DNA of 64,000 bases from Nageia nagi (lineage: Eukaryota; Pinophyta): contig JBITNC010000001.1 of the NCBI GenBank assembly GCA_050084985.1, positions 23,126,001-23,190,000 of the forward strand, written 5' to 3'. Below are positions 1-12,097 of this stretch, one piece after another. The translations under genes were made by a program, and so were the position numbers. The notes beneath the pieces are model-generated. The model did no database searches, was not told where the DNA came from, and saw nothing but the letters and a program-made list of their open reading frames with translations. Position 1 is the stretch's first letter. Each line of letters opens with the position of its first letter.

Positions 1-3000
1 TTATTTGTTTTATTTTTTTACAACTCATTTATGTTTCCTTTACCTCAATATATACAAAATTTATAGAAATTGAAATATTTTTTTATTTTTCTAGTAACAT
101 ATTATGTGTTTTTTGAAATAGAAAGGTTTTTAAATGCAAGGTGTATTTGTGCATCTAGCATATCCTTTGAGCGTGGTTAAAAAATATTATAGCAAAAGTA
201 AAAGATGATATACCTCGTCAAGAGATATTCATCAAATAATAACCCATGTACTCAAATACTTTTCTCATCTCAAGAACCGTAGGTGTAGAGTGATATTATT
301 AAGGCTTATTTTGTTGTCTAAAATTAGGCTTTCACTTGAATGCCTACAAAAGAAGAGCTCAAGTACTACCAATCCTCAACTAATTCACTTTGGTCAGTTT
401 TAAATTTTCATAAGGAGAAGTACCTACTATTTTTCAAGGTTATGACATTTATTGGATCGATCAAATTATTAATCTTGATTAGGTTTCAAGTTGTCCTCCT
501 AGATTATCAGAATAATTCTTGAATGGATGTGCAGACATGTGGTATCACTACACACATGCTTGTCCACCTATTAGAGTTATGTCCAAACCAATAAGGACTT
601 AAGGCAATTGAAAAGTAGAACTTTTCACCATTTGGATCATCAAACTTAAAGGTTTCAATCAATCTTTCCTCACCTTATGGCTCTCCAACCAAGTTATGTT
701 ACAAAATGTATGTGTGAATGTGTTCATTTTAGAGGGTTGCTTATATCAATGTTTACATTTTTGTTTGCATAAGTAAATAAATCAAAAATGCAAAACACGA
801 AGTAAAGAGCATAAGTAAAATATCATCCATTCAAATTTTGAAACCTAAGTGTCCAATGGGTTTTGTTTACTAACCCCTAAATGACATCTTTACAACATTC
901 TTTATTTGTATAATTTCATTCCATTCTTGCATAAGGAAAAAATAACTTAAGATTGTATGCATCATTCTATAGCCTAAAAAAATTAAGTCAATATACATCA
1001 TTTCATTATTTTGCATAAGTCATTATTAGCAAGCAATATGTAAATTTAAACATAAGGAGCATGCATCATTTAACTTAAAAAATTTAAATCCTAAGCATGC
1101 ATAATTTAACTTGAAAATTTAAGTCCTAAGCATGCTAATTTAACTTGAAATTTAAGTCCTAACATGCATAATTTACTTGAAAAAATTGAAGTCATAAGCA
1201 TGCATAATTTAACTTCAAAAATTAAGTCCTAAGCATACATCATTAACTTAAAAATTTAAGTTTTAAGCATGTATCATTAACTTAAAAAATTTGAGTCCTT
1301 AAAAATTTTTAAAGTAAAAGAATTTCACAAATATTTCTCCCTCCTTTTATTTTAAAAAATAACCCTAAGATAGCATACTAATTTGGGCTAACAAATTATC
1401 CCTCTTTGTGCTTTAAAATAATCATAAGTAAGATGATTAATACTCAATTAAGTAGTTATATTTTAACTTCAAAAAAAATACAAAGTAATATTATTTTAAT
1501 TTTTATCTTAAAAAAAAATATATTAACTTACCTAAGTAAGAGAAATCATCATGAGCTAACTTTTAATTCAAATAAAAATTAAATGAAAAATGAAGATTTA
1601 TACTCCATGCAAGAGCATTAATTTGATTTTTAATTTTTACTCCACATTAAGTCAATCGTGATGGAAAAGACTTTGCTTGTAAAAAGCAAAAAAAAATCAT
1701 TTACCAAAAATTCAATGCTACAGGTAGGTGAAGAATAAAATAAAAGTTGAGAGGAGAAAGACCAATTTTTTATGTTTAGGAGTAAAAGGGAAAAAATTAT
1801 AAATGCCAGTTTAGAGAGGGTTGAGCTCGAGGGCGACGGACGGAGAGTTGAGAGGTGATGAAAGGCCTCAAGGGTCCCCATTCGTAGGGCTCAGCAAAGC
1901 AGAGGTGTTGTGCAAGACAGAAAGAGAGATTAGGCGGCTGTTGTGGTGGGATGTTTGCAGAAGACTTCAATAAACTACAAGAGTAAGAGAACACAAAGGC
2001 ATGGAAAAAAAAAGGTGAGGAAAGGAGAGCCATCCGATGACCATGCGAAGATTAAGGGTCTTTTGTGTTTGCTCTACACCTGAAAAAAGGAACGAAGAAA
2101 GGGCTATAGAGGTTTGGAGGGAGTAGACTAGTGATGCATTGGACACCAACCGCTTTCAAACTCAAGGATCTTTTGGTTGCACGAGGGTTTGTATATCTTT
2201 TTTGGTACAAGGGCACAAAGCAAGGCCACAAGCATGCCTTAGAGGGCCGAACCATCTAGATCCATTAACCTCTCCTATCAATTTTTACAGACTACATGGG
2301 CCTCTATGACTGCCGCTCAGAAGCGAGCAAGCTAGTCGGTTACGGTGAAGGGTACTCAAAGTTAGTATAAGATGTGGTGACAAAGAAATTGCCACCACGA
2401 GCCAGGGAGAAGGGAGAGCTGATGACTTCAAATATAAAAAAGATTTTAATATTATTTATTTTATGTACAGGTAAAAACTCACAACAATGAGATTTTTGTA
2501 AAAAATTATATTTGAGTTACAAAACTTGTAATTTCCCTTTCAAAAAAAAATAGGATTAAAAAAAATTCCCATCATCAAGCTTTGAAGTCTATTCTCCTTT
2601 TATTATTTAGAGTAAAAAAAATATAACTAGAAAAAAAAAACATCGTAATATTTCAAAAATGTAGTATACTAATTTTTTTTAAAAAAATTATAGCAATTTG
2701 TAATGAAAATTGCAAGTAAAAAAAAATTAAAAGCAACAAAACAAATCATATTGCAATTTTTGTTAGCAGTATTTAAAAAAATATATATAGAGTAATATAA
2801 ATAGAGAATTTTTGCAAATAAAAAATTGCAACTAACATAAAACATGTTAGTATAAATAACAATTCTATTATATTGCTATTTAAAAAACATATTTTGAAAA
2901 AAAAAATGAACTAGCATATAACATATGTGTTAGTATCATAAATCAATAATCCAACAAATAAACAAGAAGGAAGGAATTTATACCTTCTCTTGATTTTACC

Positions 3001-3067
3001 TCAACAAGGGAGTGTAAGATGAGGAATAAAGACCTCCAAGATGTTGAAATTGAGCTTCCACAACAAT
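1..3067 (-). repeat. Long non-coding leader of a minus-strand Copia element (copy B, cut by the window edge)
   Basis: This AT-rich stretch has no convincing coding frame. It lies just downstream, in element direction, of the primer-binding site and LTR at 3068-3581, so it is read as the 5' leader of a minus-strand Copia element whose gag-pol lies left of the window. Two blocks recur near the other end of the window: about 190-1120 resembles 53240-54130, and about 2810-3067 resembles 55980-56234. The middle (about 1790-2420) is purine-rich, more GC-rich and not shared. The paralogy is visible by eye; its exact limits and identity need an alignment. Confidence 0.6.
1050..1300. repeat. Short tandem repeat, unit about 35 bp
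   Basis: About six or seven imperfect copies of a unit built around AACTTGAAAATTTAAGTCC and TAAGCATGCAT follow one another. A shorter, more diverged version occurs in the paralogous block near 54000-54100, so the array predates the separation of the two element copies. Confidence 0.7.
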
Positions 3068-3078
3068 CTCTGATACCA
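3068..3078 (-). promoter_or_regulatory. Primer-binding site, tRNA-iMet type
   Basis: On the minus strand this reads TGGTATCAGAG, the usual plant Copia complement of the initiator-methionine tRNA 3' end. Two bases separate it from the LTR edge at 3081, the same spacing as in the other Copia elements of this window. It fixes the element direction as minus. Confidence 0.8.
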
Positions 3079-3080
3079 AA

Positions 3081-3581
3081 TACGAGAATTGAACTATTAA
3101 ATCAAAAACTTTAAACTTCTAAGATCACATGAAAGCTCATAATACACATCTACCAAACTCACAAAGCAATCTCACAAAGATAACACAAGATGTAAGTGGT
3201 TTCTCCAACTAGGAGTATATCCACTAACTAGATCTTTACTTCAATTACAAATACAACTCTCTTACAATTCTCCTAATCTCAACTCCTAAACACTATCCTC
3301 TAACACAACTTTACTCCACAAATTGGTATATAATCAAAAAGAGGGAGCCTTCTATTTATAAGCCAAAATTCCTCTTTGGATCACTCTTTTATCCAATGTA
3401 CAAAAGCATGGCATGCACATCCTTCTATCCAAGAGGCATGCTCATAACATTAAGTGTAGGACAAGTTACATTATCATATTCACTTAAATACTTAAGGTAT
3501 CAAATGATACTCTTAAGTATTAGTGAACTTACATAGAAGATTAATACAAACCTTTACAATAATGCATTATACATTCCAATA
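3081..3581 (-). repeat. 5' LTR of Copia copy B
   Basis: The LTR begins beside the primer-binding site and ends at CATTCCAATA. It is clearly related to 47985-48416, which ends in CATTCCAACA next to a polypurine tract, and its first 75 or so bases match the fragment at 56247-56320. The terminal bases have mutated from the expected TG...CA form (TACGAG at one end, CCAATA at the other). The LINE remnant starts directly at 3582, so the element probably inserted into or beside that LINE. The partner LTR is outside the window. Confidence 0.7.
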
Positions 3582-3619
3582 CATTCCTCTAGCTACACAA
3601 GAAAGGCAACAAATATCCC

Positions 3620-6215
3620 ATGCCACTCTATGGAAGCCTCGCTTTTGCATATCAAAAGCCCAAAGAAAATCTCTAAGAAGCTTGTCTAATTTCTGATACA
3701 ATACTTTAAAAGGAACCCAACATGATGAATAATACATATGAAAAGAAGCTAAAACTTTTCATGCAAATTTGGTACCTCCTAATAAGAGAAACCTTTTTAG
3801 TAGTCGAGTACTCAAGCTTCTTCTCAATCTTTTGAATAACAAAGTTCCAAAGGTAAGAAGGGGAATCTTATAAGGCAAAGGGAATACCAAGAAATTTAAG
3901 CACCTAACTAGGTTTAATCCATTTCCAAGCAAAAAGGCTAAGCAACTAGGCATAGGTCTTTATGACTATCTGAAACAAGAAGTTTTTTACCATTGAATAT
4001 TAGAACTAGAGGCACAACAAAAAGTATTCAAACAATCTAAAGTCGATTTAACAGATTATTTATCTTCATAGAAGGTTAAAAAGAAATCATCGACAAAATG
4101 ACCATTAATAAGTTACAAGGGGGAATTAGGTAGAAAAAAATTTCAAATAACACCCTACTCAGCTTTGTGTGCCAAAATATAACCAAAAGCCTCAACAACT
4201 AAGATAAACAAAGAGGGGAATAAAGGGAAATCTTAATGGATACACTGAGAAAGAGTGATGGTATTATATCAAACATAATTAATGGTAAGAATAACAAAGG
4301 CATATCTAAAGAGCATTCAAACTAATTGAATAAATACTGGGCCAAACCTAAGAGCCTGAAGCATAGACAATATAAAATTCCACTCAATCATATGTAGGCT
4401 TTTTCAAAATCAATTTTAATAAATAATGCATCTTGATTAGAAACTCTTTCCCATTCCATGCCTTCCCAGAGTGCAATAACATTATCTAAGATATATTAGC
4501 CTTTGATAAAACTTGTTTTCTCAGGTCCAATAATCAAAGGAAGCAAATGCCTGAGTTTAAGAGCTAAAGCTTTGGGAATAATTTTATAGCTTACATTCAA
4601 CAAAGTTACAAACCTCCAATTTGTGATGATCTCAAGTTCTCCTACCTTGGGGATGAACTTGATATTGCCTTTATTGATTAGTTGGCCTATGGAGCCAGTG
4701 AGCATGGCTTCTTTGTAAACTCATTGAGGATCAAGGCTAATCACGTCCCAAAATTCTTTGTAACATTCACATGAAAAGTAATCAATTCTAAGAGATTTTT
4801 GATTGGCCATGTGAGAAAGAGTAGTCTTAAGATCCTTTATAGAAAGAGAAAAATCATAAATATCCTTTTAAGACTTAGAAACTTTTAGAGGTATGAAATA
4901 ACAACACTCCTGAATAGCTTGTTATTGAGCAACAATTATAGGTTGAGCAAAAAACACTTACTAGTAATGAGACACAAAGGTGCTAGTAATATTAGGAAGG
5001 GAAGTGAAATGAACACCTTCTTCTTCAATGACATGAAATTGAGTGTCAGGAATAGGAGGGTGAAGGTGTTTAAAAAACTCCTTAAAAACTTTTTTGCCCA
5101 CCTTAATCCAATTCATTTTAGCTCGTAGTTGAGCTCCTTTAGCTTCTTACAGATCATTTTTTCTAATTTCATGATGCAAAAAAACAATATGAGCTTGAGA
5201 AATATGACTAAAAGGGTTTGCCTCTAACCTAAGGGTGGCTCTTGCAAGCTCTTCCTAAAGAGTAGTGTTTTCTTTTCTTATCCTTTTAGCTATCTCAACA
5301 CCAAGGATGTAGAGAGTGGAGGTAGTTATTGTGATGGTATCATTTTATTGCTGGATCCAACCTATTTCTCTAGAAGGACAAGGAATGACATTCTAAATGC
5401 AACAAATATGGGCTTTCATAATTCACTTTGCAAAAAAGAGATATTAAGATAAAATTGGGAAGTGTAGGAGGTGTGTTCCTAAGAGATTTCAAACAAAATA
5501 AGAGCATGATCAGATAAGGTGGTATCTAGGATAATCATCACAAACGGTTTCAAGGGAGATAATCAAGCAAAATGAAAGGAATCACTTTTTAATAGCATAG
5601 CATAATCAAATATTTTGAGAGCTCAAGGATCACGAGTTTGACAGTTGGACTAGGTAAACCATTGAGTTTTGAGAAAAGCTTAATGAGTAAAACCAAAGTT
5701 GGGATAAAAATGATTTAGTTTTTTTTATGAAAAACTAAGCCTCTCTTCTCCATCACTCCACTGCCAAAGAGATTGAATTTTCTTATCTGAATGCTTTTCC
5801 ACCATATTGAATTCTCCACATAAAACCCAAGTGGAAAAGGGTAGTGAAACATGAAGCCACCTCCATAAGGTACACTACTCTTGTGCATCATTAGAAGCAA
5901 ATATATTGATAATACCAAAAGGCTTACCATGCAAGTCAAGCAAAACCTAAACCACTTAGTTGGAAGGGTAGACCCCTCAAGAAACTACATTCAAATACCA
6001 TCTTGGGGAAATGAAAGTGACAACACCTTTGCTCCCTTGGCCAAAGCAAAGAACAAGTACACTAAAGAATGAAGTCAACAACTTTGATCTCTTGCAAAAA
6101 AACAAATCGAGATTACCATACAAGTGAGTAGCATTGGATAACTCACTACAAACCATGTACTTGTAATTGGATTCATTAGTCCTCTAACATTCTAGAAATA
6201 AAAAATCATTGAGGA
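3620..6215 (-). pseudogene. LINE ORF2: endonuclease plus reverse transcriptase (broken)
   Basis: ORF2 of an L1-type LINE, which nicks the target and copies the element RNA at that site. The start near 6213 reads NVRGLMNP, the usual endonuclease opening (WNVRGL-N-P). At about 5800-5900 the frame gives WVLCGEFNMVE, matching the GDFN endonuclease motif. Between 4705 and 4496 the RT shows NWRFVTLLNVSYKI, ALALKLRHLLP and GPEKTSFIKG, typical of RT block 1-2. Lower down come DFEKAY (about 4390) and HFVDDFFLTF (about 4090), the relic of the catalytic xADD box, then a C-terminal PFKVLYQKLDKLLRDFLW region at about 3680. Many stops and frame changes rule out function. Confidence 0.8.
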
Positions 6216-6429
6216 GTATAATAGACCTGAATATCCATGTTATCCTTGTAGTTCCCTAAATTAGCTAGGGCCCCAAAAGCATTAGTATCACCTTGAAAAA
6301 AGACCGCCTCATGGTGATTGTAAAAAGTTTATCATCTCTTATTCACATTTCCATTAGAGCACTCCCAATAAGGACTACGAGAACAATGAGACTTGAAGCA
6401 TATGTTTTCCTCTACTTCCTATACTAGAG

Positions 6430-7632
6430 GAGGAGCAAAGATAATAGAGGAAATTGAAGACCCCAACCAAATAAAAGAACCAAAAGGTTCACAAATATCA
6501 TAAGAAATTGAACATCCATCTTCGATTGCTTAACAACCGAGGGAGGTTGAGAAATAATTATATTTGCCAATGTTGTAGGGGTCACAGGAGTTGGTTTTTC
6601 TTCCACCAAACTAGGTTGTTAGGGAACAACATTTGGTTCTTGAGCTCTAGGTGGCAATTGCAACAATTGAAAATGACCTACCACTCTTCATCTCCACCCT
6701 GAGCAGAAGCAACTAGAGCTATAGATGTCAGAGGTGCAAAAGAGGTCCATTCTTTAAATCTTCCCACCATAAGTGGGCAATCCAAAATCTTGTGAGTAGA
6801 GGATTGAAAATGATAACAATTGTTTAGGAGGTTGATGTAGACCACCCTCTAACGAATGATAAACTCTCTAATGTGAATATCAATAAACTCTTGGATATCC
6901 TTAATGAGGTCAACCTTAATACAAACTCTCTAAGAGGGTTGATCCAAGAAGAACCTTTGGTTAAAAGAAAATAAAGGACCCTAAGGTTTTAGTTAGGGTA
7001 CAAAAATATTTTTAATAGGGAATTGGTAAACTAGGAAAGTTAACCCACATCAATACTTTAGTGGAAACTTCATTATCAAATGTAAAGTCTTTATGGTAAC
7101 TTTGCAAGATTAATAGAGAATTTAGAACTATCCAAGTTCCTTTTTCAAGTACTTTTTATGAATACATAGGGTCATAAAAATGAAATAGAAAGTACCCCTT
7201 GCTAAGGTTATGGATATTTTCTACTTTAATACTATAAGGACTCCAAACATGGATATCCCAAGAATGCAAAAGGGATTCATTATGGATTATACCCATAGCC
7301 CGCATGGTATGCATTTCAAACCATTGACTAGTAGAACTAAATTCTTCAATAAGAATAAAAGCTTGAGGAACAAAACCTTTACCTCATGTTCCACTTTTGA
7401 TAGAAACTTGCGAGGATGTTTCCTTGGTGTTATTGCTCATTCTAGTTGCTCCTATCCTACCTAAGATGATTTTTTTGACCGATATGGAACCTTTATGTAT
7501 GTATCCCTTGATTGAAATGTTCCTTTTCCATAGACAGATAGGCTTATTCTCTCCCACCCCGAATCTCTTCAAATTGCATACTGAAAATCTCACCCCCTTC
7601 CTATTATTGAAGTAGTTGATAGTGAAAGGCAA
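6430..7632 (-). pseudogene. LINE ORF1-like region (broken)
   Basis: Upstream of the LINE endonuclease, in several frames, the minus strand encodes a decayed ORF1. Near 7040 it reads VLMWVNFPSL, like the VWVRFPGLP segment of the DUF4283 domain common in plant L1 ORF1 proteins. Near 6800 it reads CYHFQSSTHKILDC, a CCHC knuckle in which the second cysteine has become phenylalanine. The first frame (from 7632) is rich in basic residues and has no recognised domain. The assignment rests on position plus these two relics. Confidence 0.5.
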
Positions 7633-7640
7633 TTATTAAC

Positions 7641-7975
7641 TAGGTTGAAAGCCAAAGCTACTGAATTTCTTAAAGGGCGTGATTCGGCAACTCACCATTC
7701 TCAATCAGTGATGATCTCACCTAGGGACTGCCCCCTTATGGTGACTTCCAATAAACACCTTTGCTCTTATGTATGATAAGTGATCGACCACTTATCAATA
7801 GTTTGCTCCACCATGCAAGGTCTAGTTCCGCCCTAATAATAATATACTTCCCGCTGGGCTCTTCTCCATTCGGGGACTAGCCCTATTATTATTCAAGCTC
7901 AACTCTTACATCGGGGCGCTGCACACGGAAAAGCTCGAGCGGCCCTATTATTCCCATCTCTTGCATCTAATTTTG
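7641..7975. other. Unassigned spacer, locally GC-richer, with a perfect hairpin
   Basis: No gene is supported here. The stretch is richer in GC than its surroundings. It holds a perfect 8-bp inverted repeat (7775-7782 and 7789-7796, GATAAGTG/CACTTATC, 6-base loop) and three copies of a GCCCTA-then-ATT-rich motif near 7831, 7880 and 7941. It separates the LINE from gypsy pol and may be a decayed gypsy protease/RT linker. Confidence 0.4.
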
Positions 7976-8099
7976 GATACTAGACTGGGTCCTTTACCTA
8001 TGTCTCCCCAACTTAGTGATAAAATGTACTATCTTAGTGAAGAAATAGTAGAATTCAATATTGATACCCAAGAAGACCCATGGTTGATCAAAATAGGAG

Positions 8100-9288
8100 C
8101 TTGGTTAACCTTAGAAAAATGAGAAAGGTACTACCTACTATTACAAGAGTTTTATTGTTCACATTGTTATAAGTATCATGTTGTTGGTTTTATTATTCCC
8201 ATTGATTATTCTTTATGGATTTCTTATATTATGCCTATATCTAAGCCTAATGGTGAAATAAGATGTACAAATTTTAGGGATATCAATAAGGCATATCCAA
8301 AAGATACTTTTCCTATGCCTAACATTGAAATGATTGTAGACTCAATAATAGGTCATGAGGTTTTATCTTTCACGGATGGATTTTCTAGCTATAATCAAAT
8401 TGGGATCAATAAGGAGGACCAACACAAGATAGCTTTTGTTACTCTTTGGGGCACATTTTATTGGGTGGTCATGTTTTTTTGTCTAAAGAAGGTTGGTGCA
8501 ATTTATCAGAGAGCCATGGCGAGTATGTTCTATGATATAATCCATGACAATGTTGAGGTATATATTGATGATATGCTAGCCAAATCCACAATCAAATATG
8601 ATCACATTTTAGATTTAAGAAAGATTTTCTAGAAAATAAGAGAGTACAAGTTGATGTTAAAACCTCAAAAGTGTGCATTTACAGTCTCAGTAAGTAAATT
8701 TATTATGGTCATTATTTCTAGAAGAGGTATAAAGGTGGATCCCAAGAAAGTTCTAGCCATTTTTTATCTACCTCCTCCTAAGAACTTGAAGGAATTAAGA
8801 ATTACTCAAGGAAAAGTTCAAGTAATCAGAAGGTTTATTGTTCAGCTAGCCGACATGACTTCCCCATTTTCTCATTTTCTAAAGAAAGGAGAGAAATTCA
8901 TTTGGGATGAAAAGTTCAAAAAGCTTTGGATAAAATCAAAAGGTATCTCATTAATGCTCTAGTCTTATCCCCCTATAATTCGAAAAAGAGTTTATTACTT
9001 TATGTTTTAGCAACATTATGTGCATTTGGGAAAATACTAGTTCAAAAGGATAAAAATAATAAGGAAAGAGCAATCTATTATGTTAGCAAAATTTTACTTG
9101 ATTATGAGATAAGGTACACCCCAATTGAAGAGATATGCTTTGTTATAGTCTTCTCAATCAAAAAGTTAAGATATTACATGCTTGGAAATATAACTTATAT
9201 CATAGCTCAAGAAGATCCTCTCAGATATCTCATGTCCAAGTCATACCTATCCGATAGGGTTGCAAAGTGGGTAATGTTGCTTCAATAA
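8100..9288 (+). pseudogene. Gypsy reverse transcriptase and RNase H (broken)
   Basis: The RT reads MPISKPNGEIRC, FRDINKAYPKDTFPMP, DGFSSYNQIGI and, at about 8560, VEVYIDDMLAKS. The last is the YxDD catalytic box with isoleucine at x. After a stop at 8630 the connection and RNase H follow in new frames: VDPKKVLAIFYLPPPKNLKEL, then YVSKILLDYEIRYTPIEEICF and KLRYYML. Stops and frameshifts separate these blocks, so it is a relic. The closest relative by eye is the RT of the large gypsy element at 32.8-34.6 kb on the other strand. Confidence 0.85.
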
Positions 9289-9489
9289 TTTGATTTGGTC
9301 TTTATCGTTTAGAAATAAATAAAGGGATGGGCTATAATATATTTCATTACTAATCACCTATGAAATTAAACATCTAATTCCTAGATGAAGAGAATGACCA
9401 AAACACCTCTGAACCAAGCGTTGTCACTGCATCCCTATGCTACTTGTCCGTTCCTAAGCTTGAGTATCTATATTTTTTTTTGGTTTCAT

Positions 9490-9850
9490 GGAAAATGATG
9501 AATGGACCTTGTTCTTTTATGGTTTTAAGTGCATTCATAGAGTAGGAGTAGGAATTGTTCTTATCAACCCTCACTGTGATATTATTCCTATGTCTTACCA
9601 TTTAAGTTTTGATTGCACTAACAACATGGTAGAATAATAAACTCTAATTTTAGGTTTGAAGGTTGCAATACTTATAAAAGTGAAAAATATCAAATTCTTT
9701 GGTGATTCTCAACTTATTGTGAAGAAATTTTCTAACATCTACAACACCAAATATCCCAAGTTGCAACCATATAAGAAAATGGTGGAGAATCTCCTTAACT
9801 ACTTCAATGACAATGAAATTAACAACATCGATATGTTAATCCTATGGATA
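9490..9850 (+). pseudogene. Archaeal-type RNase H relic (second RNase H)
   Basis: The frame reads WTLFFYGF, then GVGIVLINPHCD, SYHLSFDCTNNMVE, two stops, and KVKNIKFFGDSQLIVKKF. The pattern GxGIVL, then CTNNxxEY, then FGDSQLIV is that of the extra archaeal-type RNase H found between the ordinary RNase H and integrase in Tat-lineage gypsy elements. Two adjacent stops replace the EYE triplet, which normally holds a catalytic glutamate, so the enzyme is dead. Confidence 0.7.
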
Positions 9851-10099
9851 GTGCCACTTCCCTTGCTTCTATTTACATAGAATATGAAGATACCATTCTC
9901 ATAATTAAAAAAAAAATGATAATCCTTCTTATGATTTTGTTTAAGATTTCATTGAGGATCATTGTTTTGCTATTACTTGTATCAATGCATGTGAATGGTA
10001 TCAAGATATTTTCAAGTATCTTAAAGATAGTGTTATTCCCATTACCTTTGATCGTAATGCTAGTATTAGACATAAAAATCTAGAACTAAATATGTTATC

Positions 10100-11256
10100 A
10101 TAGGTGATTTGTTGTATAGAAGATCTTTTGATGGTACTCTTCTTAGATATTTGATGAGGCATGAAGTAGACATGGCCCTTCATCAAGCTCATGATGGTAA
10201 ATATGGTGGACACTTTAGTGCTAAATTTATTTATCAAAAGTTTCTTAGATTATGTTATTATTGGCCCACTATGCTTGAAGATTATAAATTGCATATCAAA
10301 AAATGTGAATAATGTTAAAAGAATTCTAGTCTTCAACCTTCTCCTTCTCATGCTTTGCATTATATTGTATCTCCTTAGCCTTTTTCTATTAAAAAACTTG
10401 ATTTTATTGGTAAAATTACCCCTATTTTAATCAATTTTCATAAGTTTATCATTACAGCTACAAAATATTTCACAAAATGGGTAGAGGCTATACCCATGAA
10501 ATCTACAAAAGAAGGTAAGATTATTGAATTTTTTTATTAAGTTTATCATTTTTAGATATGTTATTCCTTATAAGTTATTCATGGATAATGGTACTAGAAT
10601 TAAAGGTAATGAAGTTAAAGTATTTTGTACCAAATATCATATTGAATGAATATTCTCTACCCCATATTACCTCCAAGGTAATGGTCAAGTCAAAGCCTCC
10701 AACAAGGTAATTAAGAGTATCCTATATTAAAACTATTGCAAAACATTGTAAACATTGGTATGAACAACTTATTTATGCTTTCTTGTCCTATAGAACAAGT
10801 GTAAGGATTTTTGTAGGGGCAAACTCTTTCTCCTTGATGTAAGGTGATGAAATTGTAGTTCCCCTTGAGTTAGAAATCCCATCTCTTTGTGTATCACTAG
10901 ATGGTCTCATTCCTAATGATGATAGAAGGAAAACTAGATTAACCCAACTAGAGGTCCTAGATAAAAAATGGCTTTGTGCTCTAGAATACCTTTTTGTCTA
11001 CCATTCTAGAATCCAAAAAGAATATAGCAAAAAAATAAAAAATAAAGAATTCAAAGTTGGTGATCTAGTCCTAAAAGTAAACCTTGGCATCACTAAAGCT
11101 CTGAAAAATGTAAAGAAAGGTAAGTTTGAACCTAACTAGATAGGTCTTTACATTTTCATTGCAAATTATGAAAAGATACATATAAATTGTCAAACATTAA
11201 TAATAAAGAGGAACAAAATCTGATCAACATCATGCATCATGCATTTTAAAAGGTTT
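10100..11256 (+). pseudogene. Gypsy integrase (broken)
   Basis: The integrase zinc domain is seen as HQAHDGKYGGHF followed by YYWPTMLEDYKLHIKKCEQC (HHCC pattern, about 10165-10320). The core begins PFSIKKLDFIGKI and continues FHKFIITATKYFTKWVEAIPM (about 10380-10500). Further on, FKVGDLVLKVN and FEPNxIGLYIFIANY (about 11050-11170) mark the C-terminal domain, with a final HFKRFYV. Several stops, including one at the position of a conserved tryptophan, break the frame. Confidence 0.8.
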
Positions 11257-12097
11257 TATGTCTAATCTTTTTTGTAAAATAATGCATATCTTCATCTTTT
11301 CATACTAACATTTCAAAAAAATAAGGCTATAACAAAGCGATATCATTGCATTCCTAGCAATGTTGTTGGATTCAGATCATCAAAATAGCTCAAAAGATTG
11401 GTCTTCTTCTCCTTATCATAATAAAGCAATGGAAAAGGTATTTTGTTTTTTTATTTTCATATCATTTTTGTTAAAAAGTTGCTTATCAAAACATGTTAAT
11501 ATGGTACTTCATTTTTTTCATATCATTGACCTCGTTTGTAAGGAAGGGGCACTTTTATTAGCAAAATCCATGGAAACATGATGTTTGGGAAAATAATTTG
11601 ATCATTCTTATCCTTTGATGCCTTTATAAGGAAGGATTAATCTTATCATTTGGTACCTTTGTAATGAAAGACCATTCATATCAAAATCCATGGCAACATG
11701 GTGTTTTAGGAAACCAAGCTGATCAATCTAAATTATTTATCATCTTCATCTCATCTTGGTGGGTAACTCACTTAGGATGGTTTTCTTTCTTATCACTTAT
11801 AATACTTTCCATATCATGTTTATTTTTGAAATATATTGCACAAAAATATTTCTTGTGTAAGCTCTTTTTAGGTACCTTTTTATTTACCTTAGATTGCTCC
11901 TATGATGAGAGGTCCATTATGTTGCAATGAAGTTAAAGAGAGAGTATAACATAAGTAAAACTTAGGGCATCCAAAGCTACCACCATGTCACAATATTTCA
12001 GAGGGTACTTTCTTATTTTTTCTTATTATACTTTTAATTCATGTTTTAATTTTCTTTTATCTCAAAAGCATCAAAACATATTCAAAGTGGGGCACTT

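Larger units (their letters stand above)
3582..7640 (-). mobile_element. Degenerate L1-type LINE, minus strand
   Basis: Conceptual translation of the minus strand gives, in order, an ORF1-like region with a zinc-knuckle relic, an endonuclease and a non-LTR reverse transcriptase. All parts are broken by stops and frameshifts. The 3' end abuts the Copia LTR at 3581, so the tail and poly(A) are lost or displaced. No target duplication was found. The order of domains and the RT motifs are those of plant L1 elements. Confidence 0.8.
7976..12097 (+). mobile_element. Decayed Tat-type gypsy element (pol plus 3' region), plus strand
   Basis: From about 7990 the plus strand encodes, across several frames, the end of the protease-RT linker (EEIVEFNIDTQEDPWLIKIG), RT, RNase H, an archaeal-type RNase H and integrase. 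That domain order, with a second RNase H before integrase, is characteristic of the plant Tat/Ogre lineage of Ty3/gypsy. After integrase ends near 11256 there are about 840 bases of AT-rich 3' sequence with an imperfect 125-bp tandem repeat (about 11530-11710). A GTGGGGC tract at 12088-12094 followed by AACACCTAAAAAT could mark the polypurine tract and LTR start. No LTR pair was found. Confidence 0.75.

Noticed and set aside
1630-2255. Overlapping minus-strand frames of 60-83 residues in the GC-richer block
   Set aside because: Short, overlapping in different frames, with no motif or start context. The block is kept as an unexplained insert, not as a gene.
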